DNA of 64,000 nucleotides from Heterocephalus glaber (taxonomy: Eukaryota > Chordata > Mammalia > Rodentia > Bathyergidae), in assembly GCF_000247695.1 (NCBI RefSeq), contig NW_004624781.1, positions 9,371,385 through 9,435,384 on the forward strand. Direction: 5' to 3'. Below, one piece after another: positions 1 through 10,559 of the stretch. A program made the position numbers and the translations under genes. Each line of letters opens with the position of its first letter. Within the stretch, counting starts at the first letter, position 1. The notes under the pieces are model-generated. The model worked only from the letters and a program-made list of their open reading frames with translations, was not told where the DNA came from and ran no database searches.

Positions 1-626
1 TTTTTTTTTTTTTTTTGCCTATAGGGAATCCATGTTCCCACTTTTCCATTTAAGAAAAACTCAGGACAATGTACTCAGTTAAATACAAATTCCCTTGCCT
101 CCCTTACATCTAAGAATGATCTTGTGGCTAAAATGCTGACCAAAAAAAATTTAAGATATATTTTGAGGTGAGATTCTGGGGAAAATATTCTAAATGGATG
201 ACAGATATCGGGTGGTACTGTTTTATACATACATACATACACATAAAGAAGTGATTAAGAAGATAAATATTTTCTCTTGGGATATAACAACTCTATAAAG
301 CCTTGGTTAGTGTATTATAAACAGATTTATGATTATGCCCAAGAAGTCAGTTGGAAACATTTCGTTTTGTACAAAATGCAACCACAAAACAAGTGGATAG
401 AAACATATGGTTACTAAATCTTATTTCAAAGTTTTTGGGGTATCTTTGGAAAGATAGCTTTTTACTCCCTGAACTTTCCCCAAAAGCTAGTGCCTTTAAA
501 TTCCTTTAAAATAATTATTACAAAAAAAGAATTTGAATCAAATATTAGAGTTTGGAATAGATATTGTATAAAATAAAATAAAAACAAAGCAAATGGATAG
601 GACATTTTCTTAGGTGTGACATTTCC

Positions 627-715
627 TTCTTGGTTTTTTTTTGTTTTCTTTTAATTGAGGCAATGTTTTGCTAAGTTGCTCACGGTTGCCTCAAATTTTT
701 CATCTTCCTGCCTAA
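627..715 (-). mobile_element. B1-like remnant
   Basis: TTTGCTAAGTTGCTCACGG then CATCTTCCTGCC recall an old reverse B1. Confidence 0.45.
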
Positions 716-1341
716 AATAAATCAACTACCAACCACATTAAAATCATTGTGTCCTGCCAAAAATAAAAAAAACTAATCAATCTCAGAGTTGACAGGAAGC
801 TTCAGCACTACAAATAACAATCCATTGTTTTTTTTTTTCAAAGAACAGAAATGAAAATGAAATTAACTCACCATCATGTGCCACCTACTGACTTTTTTGC
901 ATATTCCTAATCAGAAAACAGCATATGATAGAGCCTAAGTTTTCAGGTTAGAAACAAAGCTCAAGGAGTACAAATGGCCTCCCCCTTTTATGTATAGACT
1001 AGATACTTTTTTTCAAATCAAAATATGCCCATGCATCTATTCATCTTTACCACATAATCTTTCTTAGACTCAACACTGACATTTGCCCCTTTTTCTCATG
1101 TTTTCCAGTAGAATACAAAGATAGACCTAAAAATAAAACCCAAGTGGCACTATTTTACACACATGCGTGCACACATACACACAGGCATTCAGTGTGAAAT
1201 AGTGAAGAACCACAGGCCTTTGAAAAAAATTAAAATTCACTGCTTATTGCTAACCTAATTTCTTTTGGGCCCCCAAAAAATCTCTCTCAAGTCACAGACT
1301 GACTTTTAATACATGTTTAATTTTTAAATAATAAGCTGGTA

Positions 1342-1436
1342 GGGCCAGGGATTTAGCTCAGTGGTTCCACTGCCTGCCTTGAAAGCGCAAGGACCCAAGT
1401 TCGATCCCAGGTACCACAAACAAACAAACAAACAAA
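1342..1436 (+). mobile_element. ID-type SINE
   Basis: A tRNA-like body with box A (TTTAGCTCAGTGG) and box B-like GTTCGATCC ends in an (ACAA)n tail. Target duplication ATAAGCTGGTA lies at 1331-1341 and 1437-1447. Confidence 0.95.
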
Positions 1437-1765
1437 ATAAGCTGGTAATGTAAAATGATATATGCTACCTTTTTAACAAGTCAAATAATAAAACAGAAAC
1501 ACCCCAACTGTACAACTTCTACTAGTAATTATCCTCAAAATTCTCTGCCAATGCTCCTTTAACAAAGTAAAAATTATGACAAAATTTCAGTTTCATGTAT
1601 TTCCCTCATAGTTTTCATTTTTCTTTTCTACCTCAACCCACAGTACAGAATACACTCTCCTTCTGACCAAATGAACACACAAACATGAACGTGCACTGCC
1701 CCCCCCAACACAAATGCTATAGAATAATACGTTGGTTAAGACTGCCATAAAATCAATTCCTTTCT

Positions 1766-1808
1766 TCTTTTTTTGGGGTACCAGGGATCGAACTCTTAAG
1801 GCACTGAG
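1766..1808 (-). mobile_element. Truncated ID SINE
   Basis: Only the 3' end is present (GGTACCAGGGATCGAACTC in plus orientation), followed by a broken remnant CACTGAG. Confidence 0.6.
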
Positions 1809-2213
1809 TGTCTCCTCCTGCCTCCTGCAGCTCTTTCTCTTTTCAGGAGCTGGGACACTGGTGGGGATGTGACTGACTTTCTAATACACAGATGGGACAG
1901 AGAAGCGTTAAGATGGACACATCTGGGTTCCCAAGGGTTTGTGTGCAACAGTGGCCTCTGCCAATCTGAACTGCTTCCCTCACAAATGTTAAGCAAACTT
2001 AATAATTCTAACCATAAACAATCAAGAGATAATCAAACTGGCCAGTTTAACACTTGATATAAATTGATATAAATTCCTTATCATTAGTATTCTTTCTGAA
2101 TTAAAAATTTAAAATAAGTTCAAAAAGTAAAACAAATTTTTGTTTCATTTGCTAACACTGCTCAACTTTTTTTTTCCATTTTCTGGTATGCTGAATCTTC
2201 CTCTTATAAAATA

Positions 2214-2332
2214 GGGCTGGGGATTTAGCTCAGTGGTTCCGCAGCCTGCCTAGCAAGTGGAAGGACCCGAGTTCAATCCCTGGTACCAAAAAAAAACAAC
2301 AACAAAAAACAACAACAAGAAAAAACCCAAAA
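2214..2332 (+). mobile_element. ID-type SINE
   Basis: A full body from GGGCTGGGGATTTAGC to GGTACC, with a long AAC-rich tail. Flanks share ATAAAATA. Confidence 0.92.
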
Positions 2333-2875
2333 ATAAAATACACTCAATTTTTCATAATTTAATGAAACAATTTTAAAATTCAAATATTTCTGTGAGTGGA
2401 TTTAAAGTTTACCAGTTCAAACAAGAAATCTTTATGTATCTGGTTCACATTATTTTAATCCTATCTTATTTCAACTGAACATTTAAATTTTTTTAGCATT
2501 TTCAGAGTTGTGCTAGAATTATTTTGATGACATAAATTAGTACTTAAAACTGTAAGTTCATACAAAACTCCATAACATAAACTGTAAGCTAAATTTTAAA
2601 ATATTAAAAGGCTAAAATTCTGATTAAATCCTTTTCTATTATAGTACTAAAGGTATCAAATATGAAATTATTCAAAATCATACCATTTTCCCTCTTAGGA
2701 CAAAAATTCTAGTTTTAGTTCAAAATTCATAAAGTGTTCTAAATCCTCTCCATAAATTATATTAAAATCTGCATAAACAGTTTGCCTAGGATTTTGTTTG
2801 AAAATCCAAGTCAAATTTACATAAATTAACTCCAATGTGGTATTTAATATTTAAAAGTTGTAAAAGAAAACTGTG

Positions 2876-2967
2876 ACTATGTAGCCTGGGCTGGCCTTGA
2901 ATTTGAGATCCTCTGGCCACTGTCTCCCAAGGGCTGAGACTACAGGTGTGTGCCTCCACACCCAGGA
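2876..2967 (-). mobile_element. B1 SINE, partial
   Basis: GTAGCCTGGGCTGGCCTTGA to TGTGCCTCCACACCCAG is a reverse 7SL-derived B1. Confidence 0.85.
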
Positions 2968-3594
2968 GCTTAAATGCTTTCAATCTTAATTCTTATAATT
3001 AAAATGTACCTAAGGATGTCTCATTATAAAACAGTTTTTTAAACCCAGATATATATTAAATGTTTAATTATTTTAGTCAGATAGCACTTAGTACTGTATT
3101 TCCATAATATACCACAAAACTTACTCCTAAATTGGTGGTAGGGTTCTACATAATCCAAATAAGTGCATTTAATATATAAAACATTTTGATTAAAAATATA
3201 GGAAATATAAGTAAGCAATCTAATAGCATTCACCCTTGCACAAAGTTCTAGTATTTTATATGCTTAATATTTCCAAATCAAGATATTAAATAATGCCAGT
3301 GACAGATTATAACTCACTGACTAAAATATGAATCCTAAAGTACATAGTGGTATAAATCAATAAATAAAGGAGAAGGGAAAGTACTTCTCATGATGGAATG
3401 CCAACTAACAAATGTTGAATCAATGACGGAATTAGAAAGTTACCATCTGGCAAGCATTACTGTAATAACTGATTCAATCATGAGTCACCAATGGATGTGA
3501 AAACAAGTAGAAAGTTTAATGAGAAACAGGCTCTTTTTAAATAGTATCTCCCCAAAATGTACTTGTTAATAACAAAGGTAAAAATAGTAACCTT

Positions 3595-3704
3595 GGGCCG
3601 GGGATTTAGCTCAGAGGCAGTGTGCCTGCCTCTCAAGCGCAAGGTCCTGAATCTGATCCCCGGTACCAAACCAAACCAAACCAAACCAAACCAAACCAAA
3701 CAAA
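3595..3704 (+). mobile_element. ID-type SINE with (CCAAA)n tail
   Basis: A full body followed by about eight units of CCAAA in place of plain A. Flanks share ATAGTAACYTT. Confidence 0.93.
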
Positions 3705-4220
3705 ACAGTTATAGTAACTTTACAGTGGAGAAAGCTAACAAGTACCACCTCAACAAAGTCATTAATAATGAGACAAAGTGATATCATGTGAGTTCTGAGA
3801 GACATGGTAACTAAACTAGAATTTTTTTTCCTATAAAGAACACTATTGGAACAACTGGCAAAATTAGAATATATGCTGTACATTTGATTAAAACATTGTC
3901 TCACTGTCAGTTCTTTGAATGTCTTTGTTTTTAGAAAATAGGGTATCATATCTGGAACTTATTTTCATATGGTTCAGAAAAAAATAACATAGATAATGCA
4001 AATGTGTGAAAACAGTAACATCTGGGGAACCTGGTGGAGGGTATATGTGAATACTTTGCACTATTCTTGCAACTTTTTTGTAATTATGAAATTATTTCAA
4101 AATAAACATTAAATCAATTAAAAACAATAAAAGGCAAATAGGCAAAACATCAGCTAAAATGTAAGAAAAGGCATGATTAGAGAGTAAATTATAGGTACAC
4201 CTAACGGGTACAATTTTGGC

Positions 4221-4304
4221 TTTTTTTTCAGTACCAGGGATCAAACTCTGGACCTTACATGCGAAGCAGGTGCAGTGCCACTGAGCTAAATCCCCGGGCT
4301 GGCC
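4221..4304 (-). mobile_element. ID-type SINE
   Basis: Reverse copy: T run, GTACCAGGGATC, then CTGAGCTAAATCCC. Confidence 0.9.
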
Positions 4305-4394
4305 TGTTCATTTCCTTGAGTTACTATTGCTTTTGCTTAAGCATCTTGGGGTACTTTACAAACATGTTTTATTTCCCTCATTTTATTTATTTCT

Positions 4395-4541
4395 TTAGGT
4401 TTTTTCAGAGTCTTGCTATGTAGTTCAGGTTGGCCTTGAACTCATTATGTAGCCCAAGCTGGCCCTGAACTTGTAGCAATCCTTCTGCCTCTGCCTCCTG
4501 AGTGCTGGGATTATAAGTGTGCACCACCACGCCGGCTCCCT
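4395..4541 (-). mobile_element. B1 SINE
   Basis: Near-full reverse copy: CTTGCTATGTAGTTCAGG to GTGCACCACCACGCCGGCT. Only 150 bases past LACTB exon 5. Confidence 0.92.
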
Positions 4542-4690
4542 CATTTTATAGATGGAAAAATAAGACATGTAATAAAGCTCCCAAAACGTGGCAAATTTGT
4601 TTTGGAAGGGAGACAAGAAAAAGATTTTGTCTAACTGATAGCAGAATTAAGATACAATATAGCTAAACACACCAGGAGGTATTCATTTAC

Positions 4691-4856
4691 CTTGCTCTAT
4701 TGTAAATCACCGGCTCATTTTCTTCCTGCACAGTTGTCAGCATATCCAAGTCATGGAATATTTTCTGCATATAGTCCAAATACTTATATCCTGAAGCTCT
4801 TTCTACTATGGCTGCCAGGAGGGTATAGCCAAAAGTTGAATACAAAAACTGACTAC
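4691..4856 (-). CDS. LACTB: LACTB exon 5 (residues 324-378 plus two bases)
   Basis: This 166-nt exon begins GTAGTCAGTTTTTG after an AG at 4857-4858 and ends AGAGCAAG before the donor GTAAAT. It encodes SQFLYSTFGYTLLAAIVERA and then SGYKYLDYMQKIFHDLDMLT to YNRA. Y329-S-T331 aligns with the YxN motif of class C enzymes, with Thr in place of Asn; this is also so in human LACTB and is not a local defect. The last two bases start Arg379, completed by the exon outside the window. Confidence 0.95.
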
Positions 4857-7800
4857 CTTGAGACATCATTGCAAGAAGGAAAAAAAAAAAGAAAAAGAAA
4901 ATGTTTGATTATTATTTAAAAAGTGAACTGTTTTCCTGCTGAAAATAGGCATACTTTTAGAGCTCAAATATTACTTCAGCATTTAGAAAAAGATCACAAA
5001 TAAGACATCAAGAAATGTAGTTGACTTTGTAATGGCCTTGCTTACTCTAGCTCCCTAACACAAGAAAAAAATAATGATCAGGATATTTAATTAAAAATTC
5101 ACATGAATATGTTCCATTCTTTGATAATGATATAAACAAATTCTACCTCAAAACAAAAATCATTCCAACTGACAACCAACTAGGAAGGGGAAGGAAAATA
5201 AATTCTTTTATTTTTTTGGTACTGGTGATCAAACTCGGGTCCTTGTCCTTGCTTAGCAGGCGGTGAAATCACTGAGCTAAATCCCCAGCCCACAGGAAAG
5301 TAAATTCTTGAGTAAACTGTCTTGTTCTCAACTATCTATTATCCATGATTTAAGGTATAAATAAGAGTTCTTACTTTAATAAAATATGTGACAAACATAA
5401 AAACTTTGTTTCTAGGGGCTGGGGATTTTAGCTCGGTGGTGCTGCCATCTGTCTCGAAAGCGCAAGTCCTGAGTTCGATCCCCCATACCAAAAAAATGAC
5501 AACTTTGTTTCAGATACATACTGAAATACAAATATATATTTATATATGTATATTATATCAAATATATAACCTTATCACTTTGGCTTCTGGAAACTAAAGA
5601 TTTTATGATCTATACTAAATATGGGTATAAACCTTATTTTATTTTTTAGGGGTACCAGGGATCGAACTCTGGACCTTGCACTTGCAAGGCAGGCGGTGGA
5701 ACCACTGAGCTAAATCCATGGTTCTAAGCCTTATTTTTAAAGATAAAATCCATAATTATATTTTCTTTGCCCTTAGTAATTACCCCTATATAAAACCTAC
5801 TTAAGGGTCTTGCCTACATGGCTGACCCTCAAGGCTGGCCTCAAACTTGCTATGTAGCCCAGGCTGATCTTAAACTCATAATCCTCCTGCCTCAGTCTCC
5901 CAAATTCTGGGGTTACTGGTGTGTGCCACCATCTACAATCAACACTAATTTCTTGAAACCATGAAAGCACAAAAAATATTAGCAACACTTTATCCTTTCC
6001 ATTTTGGACCAGGTTTTATTTGAAGAAGCTATTTTTCCAACATTTCCAAATAATTTTCCATGAATATATTTTTTTTTAATTAATTAATTAATTAATTAAT
6101 TTGCTATTAGGGATTGAACTCCAGGGACACTGAGGTTATCTACCTACCTACCTATTTATTTTTGTTTTTTCTTTTTTTTGGTACCGGAGATTGAACTCGG
6201 GACCTTGCGCTTGCAAGGCAGGCGCCAGAACCACTGAGCTAAATCCCTGGCCCAACCTACCTATTTATTTTGAGAGTCTCACTAAGTTACCCAAGTTGGC
6301 CTCAAACTTGTGCCATCTTCCTGCCTCAGCTTCTTAGAAAAATGGGGTTAAAGGTGTGCAGTACCACGCCTGGCTTCCACAAATATCTTGATACTGAGAA
6401 TCCTCTTCTAAATCTAAACAACCCAGTGCTTGGGAGTGAGGCTTCGTTCGAAACCACAGACAAAAAAAGGCAGGCACTGGACTGGCCCCTACCACAATTA
6501 ACGACCATACTGAATTTTGGATTCCCTGAAAATCAACACTTCAATAAGGACTTTGCTGAAGGTATTAACACTCACCAGGCTTAAAGAACAACGGATCATT
6601 TTTAAACAATCTTAAGGATTCAACTGAATTTTCAAACTTTTCTTTCAAGTATAATTCGCCTTGTTCAAAATCATTTTTTTTCTTGCCCGGTTTTGAATTC
6701 CGGCATTTGGCTTCATTGTCTGACTCTGTCTTAGCTTTAGCAAGGTCATCCTTTTCATGTCTTTTGCCTCCTTTTTCTTTGAATTCTTTTTCTTGGTCAG
6801 ATGCCAGTGTCCCTCTCATCATAATCAAGGCTTTATAAGCCTTCTCTTCTTTCACCTTTTTCATGTCCTTCTCATAATGACGAATTCCACTTAAATGGGA
6901 AATTAGTAATCTTGTTGTGACAGAAACCTAATTGTAAAAATATGAAAATTATATTACAATATTAAACTGTACAGTTACAAGTTAATGGCCTTGGAATGGA
7001 TGGCTACTAATATTTTGTTTTGCACTGGGCTGGGAAAATGTCATGCTCAGATCCTTATCTTAACATTTCAGAAAAACACCTACCAGATTATCCTCTGTAT
7101 TTTTAAAAATCCATTAACAAAAACTGAAAGTAAAGAACCCTATGAAACATTTTAAGTAAAGTTCTAATATAAACAATTTAACATGCCATTAGTAAAATAA
7201 ACTGTGAGTGTCCTACCTTTTCACCTTCATACTCTTTTTCTGGGAATTCGGGAACATAATGTTGTACTGGAATATCAAGATCCAGTTTCCCTGCTTCCCA
7301 TAATTTGGCAAGAGCAACCATTGTGAGGCTTTTGCTGATGCTGGCAATTCTCATGACTGTCTCTGGCTTACATGGCACGCGGTTCTCAACATCTGCATAA
7401 CCTAGGCCTGAGGGGGTAAAAAGCAAATTCTTTGTTAATAGCCTCATGGTCAAATAATCCTTCAAAAACTGAAATCATCCTGTCTTAAAAGGTTCTCTGT
7501 ATTTATCTAAAGGAAAAAAGATATCCTATTTCCACAGTTATTTAAAACTGGACATGTAAAGATGAGAGTCTCAGCAATACTGACAACAGTAAGTCTAACA
7601 ATGTAATCCTACAACTAAATTGAAATTGGACCATGTGCACTTTTCCACCTGATTCAGACACAGTGGACCCTCAAGTGACCATCAGCCTGACATACAAACA
7701 ACATGGGTTAATTAGGTTAATGGAAGATGCATCTGCTTCTTGTTATCTATAGTGTGTACCTAGGTAAACAACCAGATCTCAGCTGTATTGACTTACAACC

Positions 7801-10196
7801 AACTTGAGTTACAACCAGCCCTTGGACACTGATCGAGTTTGTAAGTTAAGGGTCCACTGTACTCATTTTTCTTAGATTATCTTAACAATTTCTTTAGTCT
7901 ACATTTTAAATAAATAACATCTTTTAAATAAAACATCATCGTTCTTTGGATTGTATTCATTCCTAATTTTTGAGTGAGTTTCCACTGAACTCCTTAAAAT
8001 AGCCACCCAAGAAAAACAAACATGAAGAGATCTTTTGCAAATCCAGCTGACCACCAACTTAATTTGGCTGCAAATCAGAAGAAAAACTCCATACTATAAA
8101 GCTTTTGGAAAAAAATTGTTTTTCATATTCTGCACAGGGTGCAGGTGGGGAAATCTAAGAGATGTAAGAACATAAAAAGACAGATAAGGAGTACAATGAC
8201 AGTTTTCATTTTTTATTTTTTTGGTACCAGGAATCGAACTCAGGGCCTTGCACTTGCCAGGGAGGCACTGTCCAAGCTACATCCTCGGCCCTACAATGGC
8301 TGTTTTTAAACTGGAGATATGTACTATGCTGAAAATATTTATAGAAAAATAAAACCCTCACTCATAGAGCTTATGTTCATTAAATTTTTGATTATAAGAT
8401 TTTTTATAAATTAGGTACCTACTTCTCCCATCAAATTCTTCTAAAATCACTCCTTTCTTTAAATGAGATCTAGAATGTCATTTACTAAAAGTAAGATTCC
8501 TAAAAACCTGGGGTGACTAACTGGATCCATTTTTTGGGGGGTGTACTGGGGTTCAAACTCGGGACCTTATGCTTGCAAGGCAGGTGGTGGAACCACTGAG
8601 CTAAAACCCCGGCCCCACTGGATCCATTTTTGTGCAGTGAAGAAGTTATGTTACAAATTTGTGCTTTGATAAAAGTATTATAAAATTTAAAAACAACAAA
8701 AAAGAAGAATTATAAAATGGATATGCCACTTAACACCTGTGCCTGGTAAAGGGGTAATAAAGCATAAACTCATTAAGAACAAGGACTATTGTGTATCCCT
8801 ATTATTCAGTACAGTGCCTTTTCCAAAATACAAGACTCAATCGTGGACTGAATTTGAAGAGAAAAAAAAAACAAAAAACAGAAATCCTGAGGTTTTATGT
8901 ATTCATTTTAAGGGTTACAATATACAATACTGGCTACTCGATGACTTAATGGGTTGCTCTATATACAACTTTCAGACTAATAAATCCAATCCTATGAGAA
9001 AAGTAAGGAAAGAAGCCACTTTTAAGACTCCAATTATTTTATTAGTTAGATTTTTATCATTCATTTTTGGTGTTGGAGATAGAACCCAGGTCCTCACACA
9101 TGCTAAGCACACACTCTACTCTGACCTACATCACCAGCCCTATTAGTTACATTTTAAATTTTGCTGATTAAAAGAAAAAAACTTGCATCCTTTATTCTAT
9201 AGACATGTTGTCTCTACAATACGTTTCGCTTTATGTAAACTGAGTAGCAAGTTCATGGGAGTCGTTGCAACCAGCAAAATGTCAATTTTTTTTTTTTTAA
9301 CCAATTGGCACTAAACAAGTCGCTAAGTTAACACTTTTCTGAGCTCACCTTCTGACCAGACTTCTTTTCCATCTACAGAAACTCCAACCACTATGCCGGG
9401 TGCGCCCACCTCATCCTAAAAGCAAAGAAAAAGAAGGAAGAGTTCAAAGACGCTAAATCACCTCGGCACCTCCAAACAGCCTTCAAGCTGGGCATCCCCG
9501 AACCGCCCCTCCCGACAGGCCACGCCCACCAGGAAAGGCCACGCCCACTCGGCTCACTTCCCCAGCCGCTAAACTCGAGGCGTGCGTTGGGTCTACACAC
9601 TGGCGGGGCAGGGCGGTCCCCAGGGCGGAGGTGATCTAACCCCCGACTTGGGCAACCCCGACTTGGGCAATCTCGACAGGGTGAGACTGTGGCCCGGCGT
9701 CGGGAAACTGCAAGTCCTTCTCGGAAGCCGGTACCCACCGCTCGGGGTGAGGTCGGCTCCGCTCCTCCCCAAGCGACCCCCGAGAGCCGCATTCCGGGGT
9801 GACCCGGGGACAGGGCACAGGGCCCCCGCCGCCCACCTTGATCCTGTGCAGCAGGTCGCGGCTGCTCTCGATGGCTCTGGCGAAGCGCCCGGCGGGGGAC
9901 GGCGCGGGGGTCTGCAGAGACCCGGCGGCGGGGGACGGGTCCTGCAGCGGCTCGGCCGGAGGCGTAGTCTCCGGGTCGGGGGCGGCGGGCGTGGCGCCCC
10001 TCAGCCCGCCCGCCAGCTTCGCCCCGAGCGCCAGCCCCAGCCCCAGCCCTAGCCCCAGCCCCAGGCCTCCTCCCACCCAGCCTCCGCCGAGCGAAGGCGG
10101 ACCAGCCCGCTGGTGAGCTCTGTGCCGCCTGCAGACCCAGGCCCGGGTCCCGGGGGTCGCGGCCCGCGCCGTCGCCGCTGACAGGACCCGCTGCAT
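4691..10196 (-). CDS. LACTB: LACTB, mitochondrial serine beta-lactamase-like protein (5' five exons, partial gene)
   Basis: LACTB is a filament-forming serine hydrolase of the mitochondrial intermembrane space, related to class C beta-lactamases and bacterial penicillin-binding proteins. Five exons join as 10196-9837, 9415-9349, 7407-7217, 6927-6576 and 4856-4691, all with AG acceptors and GT donors and with matching phases. They give residues 1-378 plus two bases of codon 379. Visible parts are an Arg/Ala-rich N-terminus, a Leu-Gly membrane segment (about 41-65), a Pro-rich linker (68-103), the SISK nucleophile motif (S165-K168), a Lys/Glu-rich insert (about 226-300), and Y329-S-T331 where class C enzymes have YxN. 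The human protein is about 547 residues, so roughly 30% (the last exon, including the expected HTG-type motif) lies left of the window. Introns carry many SINEs. The identification rests on near-identity with the mammalian protein as I know it. Confidence 0.97.
5208..5291 (-). mobile_element. ID-type SINE
   Basis: Reverse full copy in LACTB intron 4. Flanks share GAAARTAAATTCTT. Confidence 0.92.
5415..5498 (+). mobile_element. ID-type SINE
   Basis: Full copy with duplication AACTTTGTTTC at 5402-5412 and 5501-5511. Confidence 0.94.
5650..5724 (-). mobile_element. ID-type SINE
   Basis: Reverse copy. Flanks share a CCTTATTTTW motif. Confidence 0.9.
5806..5936 (-). mobile_element. B1 SINE
   Basis: Reverse copy with GCTATGTAGCCCAGGCTG and CTCCTGCCTCAGTCTCCC. 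Confidence 0.9.
6078..6102. repeat. (TTAA)n simple repeat
   Basis: About six units of TTAA follow a T run. A truncated SINE end (GGGATTGAACTCC) follows directly at about 6108-6134. Confidence 0.9.
6171..6254 (-). mobile_element. ID-type SINE inserted in a B1 flank
   Basis: Reverse full copy with duplication CCTACCTATTTATTTT on both sides. It sits just before a minus-strand B1. Confidence 0.93.
6268..6376 (-). mobile_element. B1 SINE
   Basis: Reverse copy with CACTAAGTTACCCAAG and CTTCCTGCCTCAGC. Confidence 0.88.
6576..6927 (-). CDS. LACTB: LACTB exon 4 (residues 207-323 plus one base)
   Basis: This 352-nt exon starts GTTTCTGTCACAACAAG (VSVTTR) after a TTAG acceptor and ends ...AAGCCTG before the donor GTGAGT. 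It holds the conserved LLISHLSGIRHYEKD stretch (Y224). A highly charged insert follows (KKVKEEKAYK ... KKKNDFEQGEL), then LFKNDPLFFKP. The insert is specific to LACTB and absent from bacterial relatives. Its middle (about residues 243-265) looks like the fastest-changing part relative to the human sequence as I recall it. Confidence 0.96.
7217..7407 (-). CDS. LACTB: LACTB exon 3 with SISK catalytic motif (residues 143-206)
   Basis: This 191-nt exon runs from an acceptor at 7408-7409 to the donor GTAGGA at 7216. It encodes GLGYADVENRVPCKPETVMR and then IASISKSLTMVALAKL and on to EYEGEK. S165 is the predicted nucleophile and K168 the general base of the SxxK motif shared by class C beta-lactamases and DD-peptidases. 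The phase returns to 0 at the 3' end, so exons 1-3 total 206 codons. Confidence 0.96.
7661..7859. mobile_element. Small TIR element (pogo/Tigger-type DNA transposon relic)
   Basis: A 199-base element with inverted ends CAGTGGACCCT and AGGGTCCACTG, flanked by CA/TA (expected TA/TA). A related copy lies at 32,871. No transposase is present. Confidence 0.75.
8209..8292 (-). mobile_element. ID-type SINE, diverged
   Basis: Reverse copy with several changes. Flanks share ACAATGRCWGTTTT. Confidence 0.88.
8535..8616 (-). mobile_element. ID-type SINE
   Basis: Reverse copy with a perfect 15-base duplication ACTGGATCCATTTTT at 8520-8534 and 8617-8631. Confidence 0.95.
9062..9140 (-). mobile_element. 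Older tRNA-derived SINE
   Basis: TTGGAGATAGAACCCAGG to ACATCACCAGCCC resembles an ID/B4-type body but is much diverged. Confidence 0.6.
9349..9415 (-). CDS. LACTB: LACTB exon 2 (residues 121-142 plus one base)
   Basis: This 67-nt exon begins GATGAGGTGG after an AG acceptor (9416-9417) and ends ...TCAGAAG before a GTGAGC donor. It encodes DEVGAPGIVVGVSVDGKEVW and two more residues, the first strand pair of the beta-lactamase fold. The leftover G joins GC of exon 3 to make Gly143. It is too short to stand out as an open frame and was found by the match to the LACTB family. Confidence 0.95.
9837..10196 (-). CDS. LACTB: LACTB exon 1 coding part (residues 1-120)
   Basis: The start is the ATG whose complement is CAT at 10194-10196. 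The exon is exactly 120 codons and ends ...HRIK before a GTGGGC donor at 9836, phase 0. The first 30 residues are rich in Arg and Ala with almost no acid, as in a mitochondrial targeting region. Residues 41-65 form a Gly/Leu membrane segment built from an alternating LG run. A Pro/Ala linker follows, then the conserved FARAIESSRDLLHRIK stretch. I chose this ATG because the downstream protein matches LACTB from its first residues; the upstream frame stays open only because the DNA is GC-rich. Confidence 0.95.
10031..10064. repeat. Coding hexanucleotide repeat (CCCAGC-like) in LACTB exon 1
   Basis: Plus-strand units of CCCCAG/CCCTAG type repeat about six times. On the gene strand they encode the alternating Leu-Gly run of the membrane segment (residues 45-55). 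Confidence 0.85.
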
Positions 10197-10323
10197 GGTG
10201 TCTCCCCGCGGACCGCGGCCGAGCTCTCCGGCAGGTTGGGCCAGAGGGGGCGGGGGCGGGGGTGCAGACATGCGCAATCGATGCCCGAGCGCCGATCGCG
10301 TGGAGCGCTGGCTCCTTCACCCT

Positions 10324-10425
10324 GCCTGTCACCGCCCCCGTCTTCTAGTTTCCTTTTCTTTCCCCCTTCTCTTCCTTTTTCTTCTTTCCTCCCTCCCCTC
10401 TCTTCATTTTCCTTTTGTCTGCTTT
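10324..10425 (+). repeat. Pyrimidine tract next to the LACTB promoter
   Basis: About 100 bases of C/T-rich plus-strand sequence end in TCTGCTTTCAG followed by GTAAAATG. It looks like a strong acceptor directly abutting a donor-like GTAAAA. No exon is evident beside it. Confidence 0.5.
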
Positions 10426-10504
10426 CAGGTAAAATGTCACCTCTGAGAAGTCCTAGTTGCTTGTCCCAAGGGAGTTCTGCCCACACCACCTGCCTAGACT
10501 CAGC

Positions 10505-10559
10505 TGGGGGTGGGTGGGTGAGGTGGTGGTGATGGTAGTGGTGATGGTGGTGGTGGTGT
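10505..10559 (+). repeat. (GGT/GAT)n simple repeat
   Basis: GGTGGTGGTGAT-type units repeat imperfectly across about 50 bases, upstream of the LACTB promoter. Confidence 0.85.

Larger units (their letters stand above)
1..4690 (-). other. LACTB: LACTB intron 5 (3' part beyond window)
   Basis: This AT-rich stretch holds no open frame like the last LACTB exon (about 168 codons expected), so that exon lies further left. It contains ID SINEs near 1342, 1766, 2214, 3595 and 4221 and B1 pieces near 630, 2876 and 4395. The rest looks unique. The T16 run at bases 1-16 may be the tail of a minus-strand retroelement, but no SINE body follows it. Confidence 0.75.
9480..10325. promoter_or_regulatory. LACTB: CpG island promoter and 5' end of LACTB
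   Basis: The stretch is strongly GC- and CpG-rich against an AT-rich surround and covers LACTB exon 1. Just upstream of the ATG (10,197-10,330) are GC-box sequences (GGGGGCGGGGGCGGGGG near 10,246-10,262) and a CATGCGCA core near 10,269 resembling an NRF-1 site. No TATA box is evident, as expected for a housekeeping mitochondrial gene. I cannot fix the transcription start; it probably lies within about 100 bases above 10,196. Confidence 0.75.

Noticed and set aside
3611..3949. A 112-codon frame ending in a Trp-Phe-Gly-Leu-Val repeat
   Set aside because: The repeat is the (CCAAA)n tail of an ID SINE read in reverse.
9582..10116. Plus-strand frames of 105-156 codons in the CpG island
   Set aside because: They are antisense shadows of LACTB exon 1, with the hexanucleotide repeat read as Pro-Ser or Pro-Gln runs.
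9391..10332. A 313-codon minus-strand frame over LACTB exon 1
   Set aside because: It overlaps the true LACTB frame in another register inside a CpG island, where stops are rare. Its Arg/Pro/Gly composition is typical of a GC shadow.
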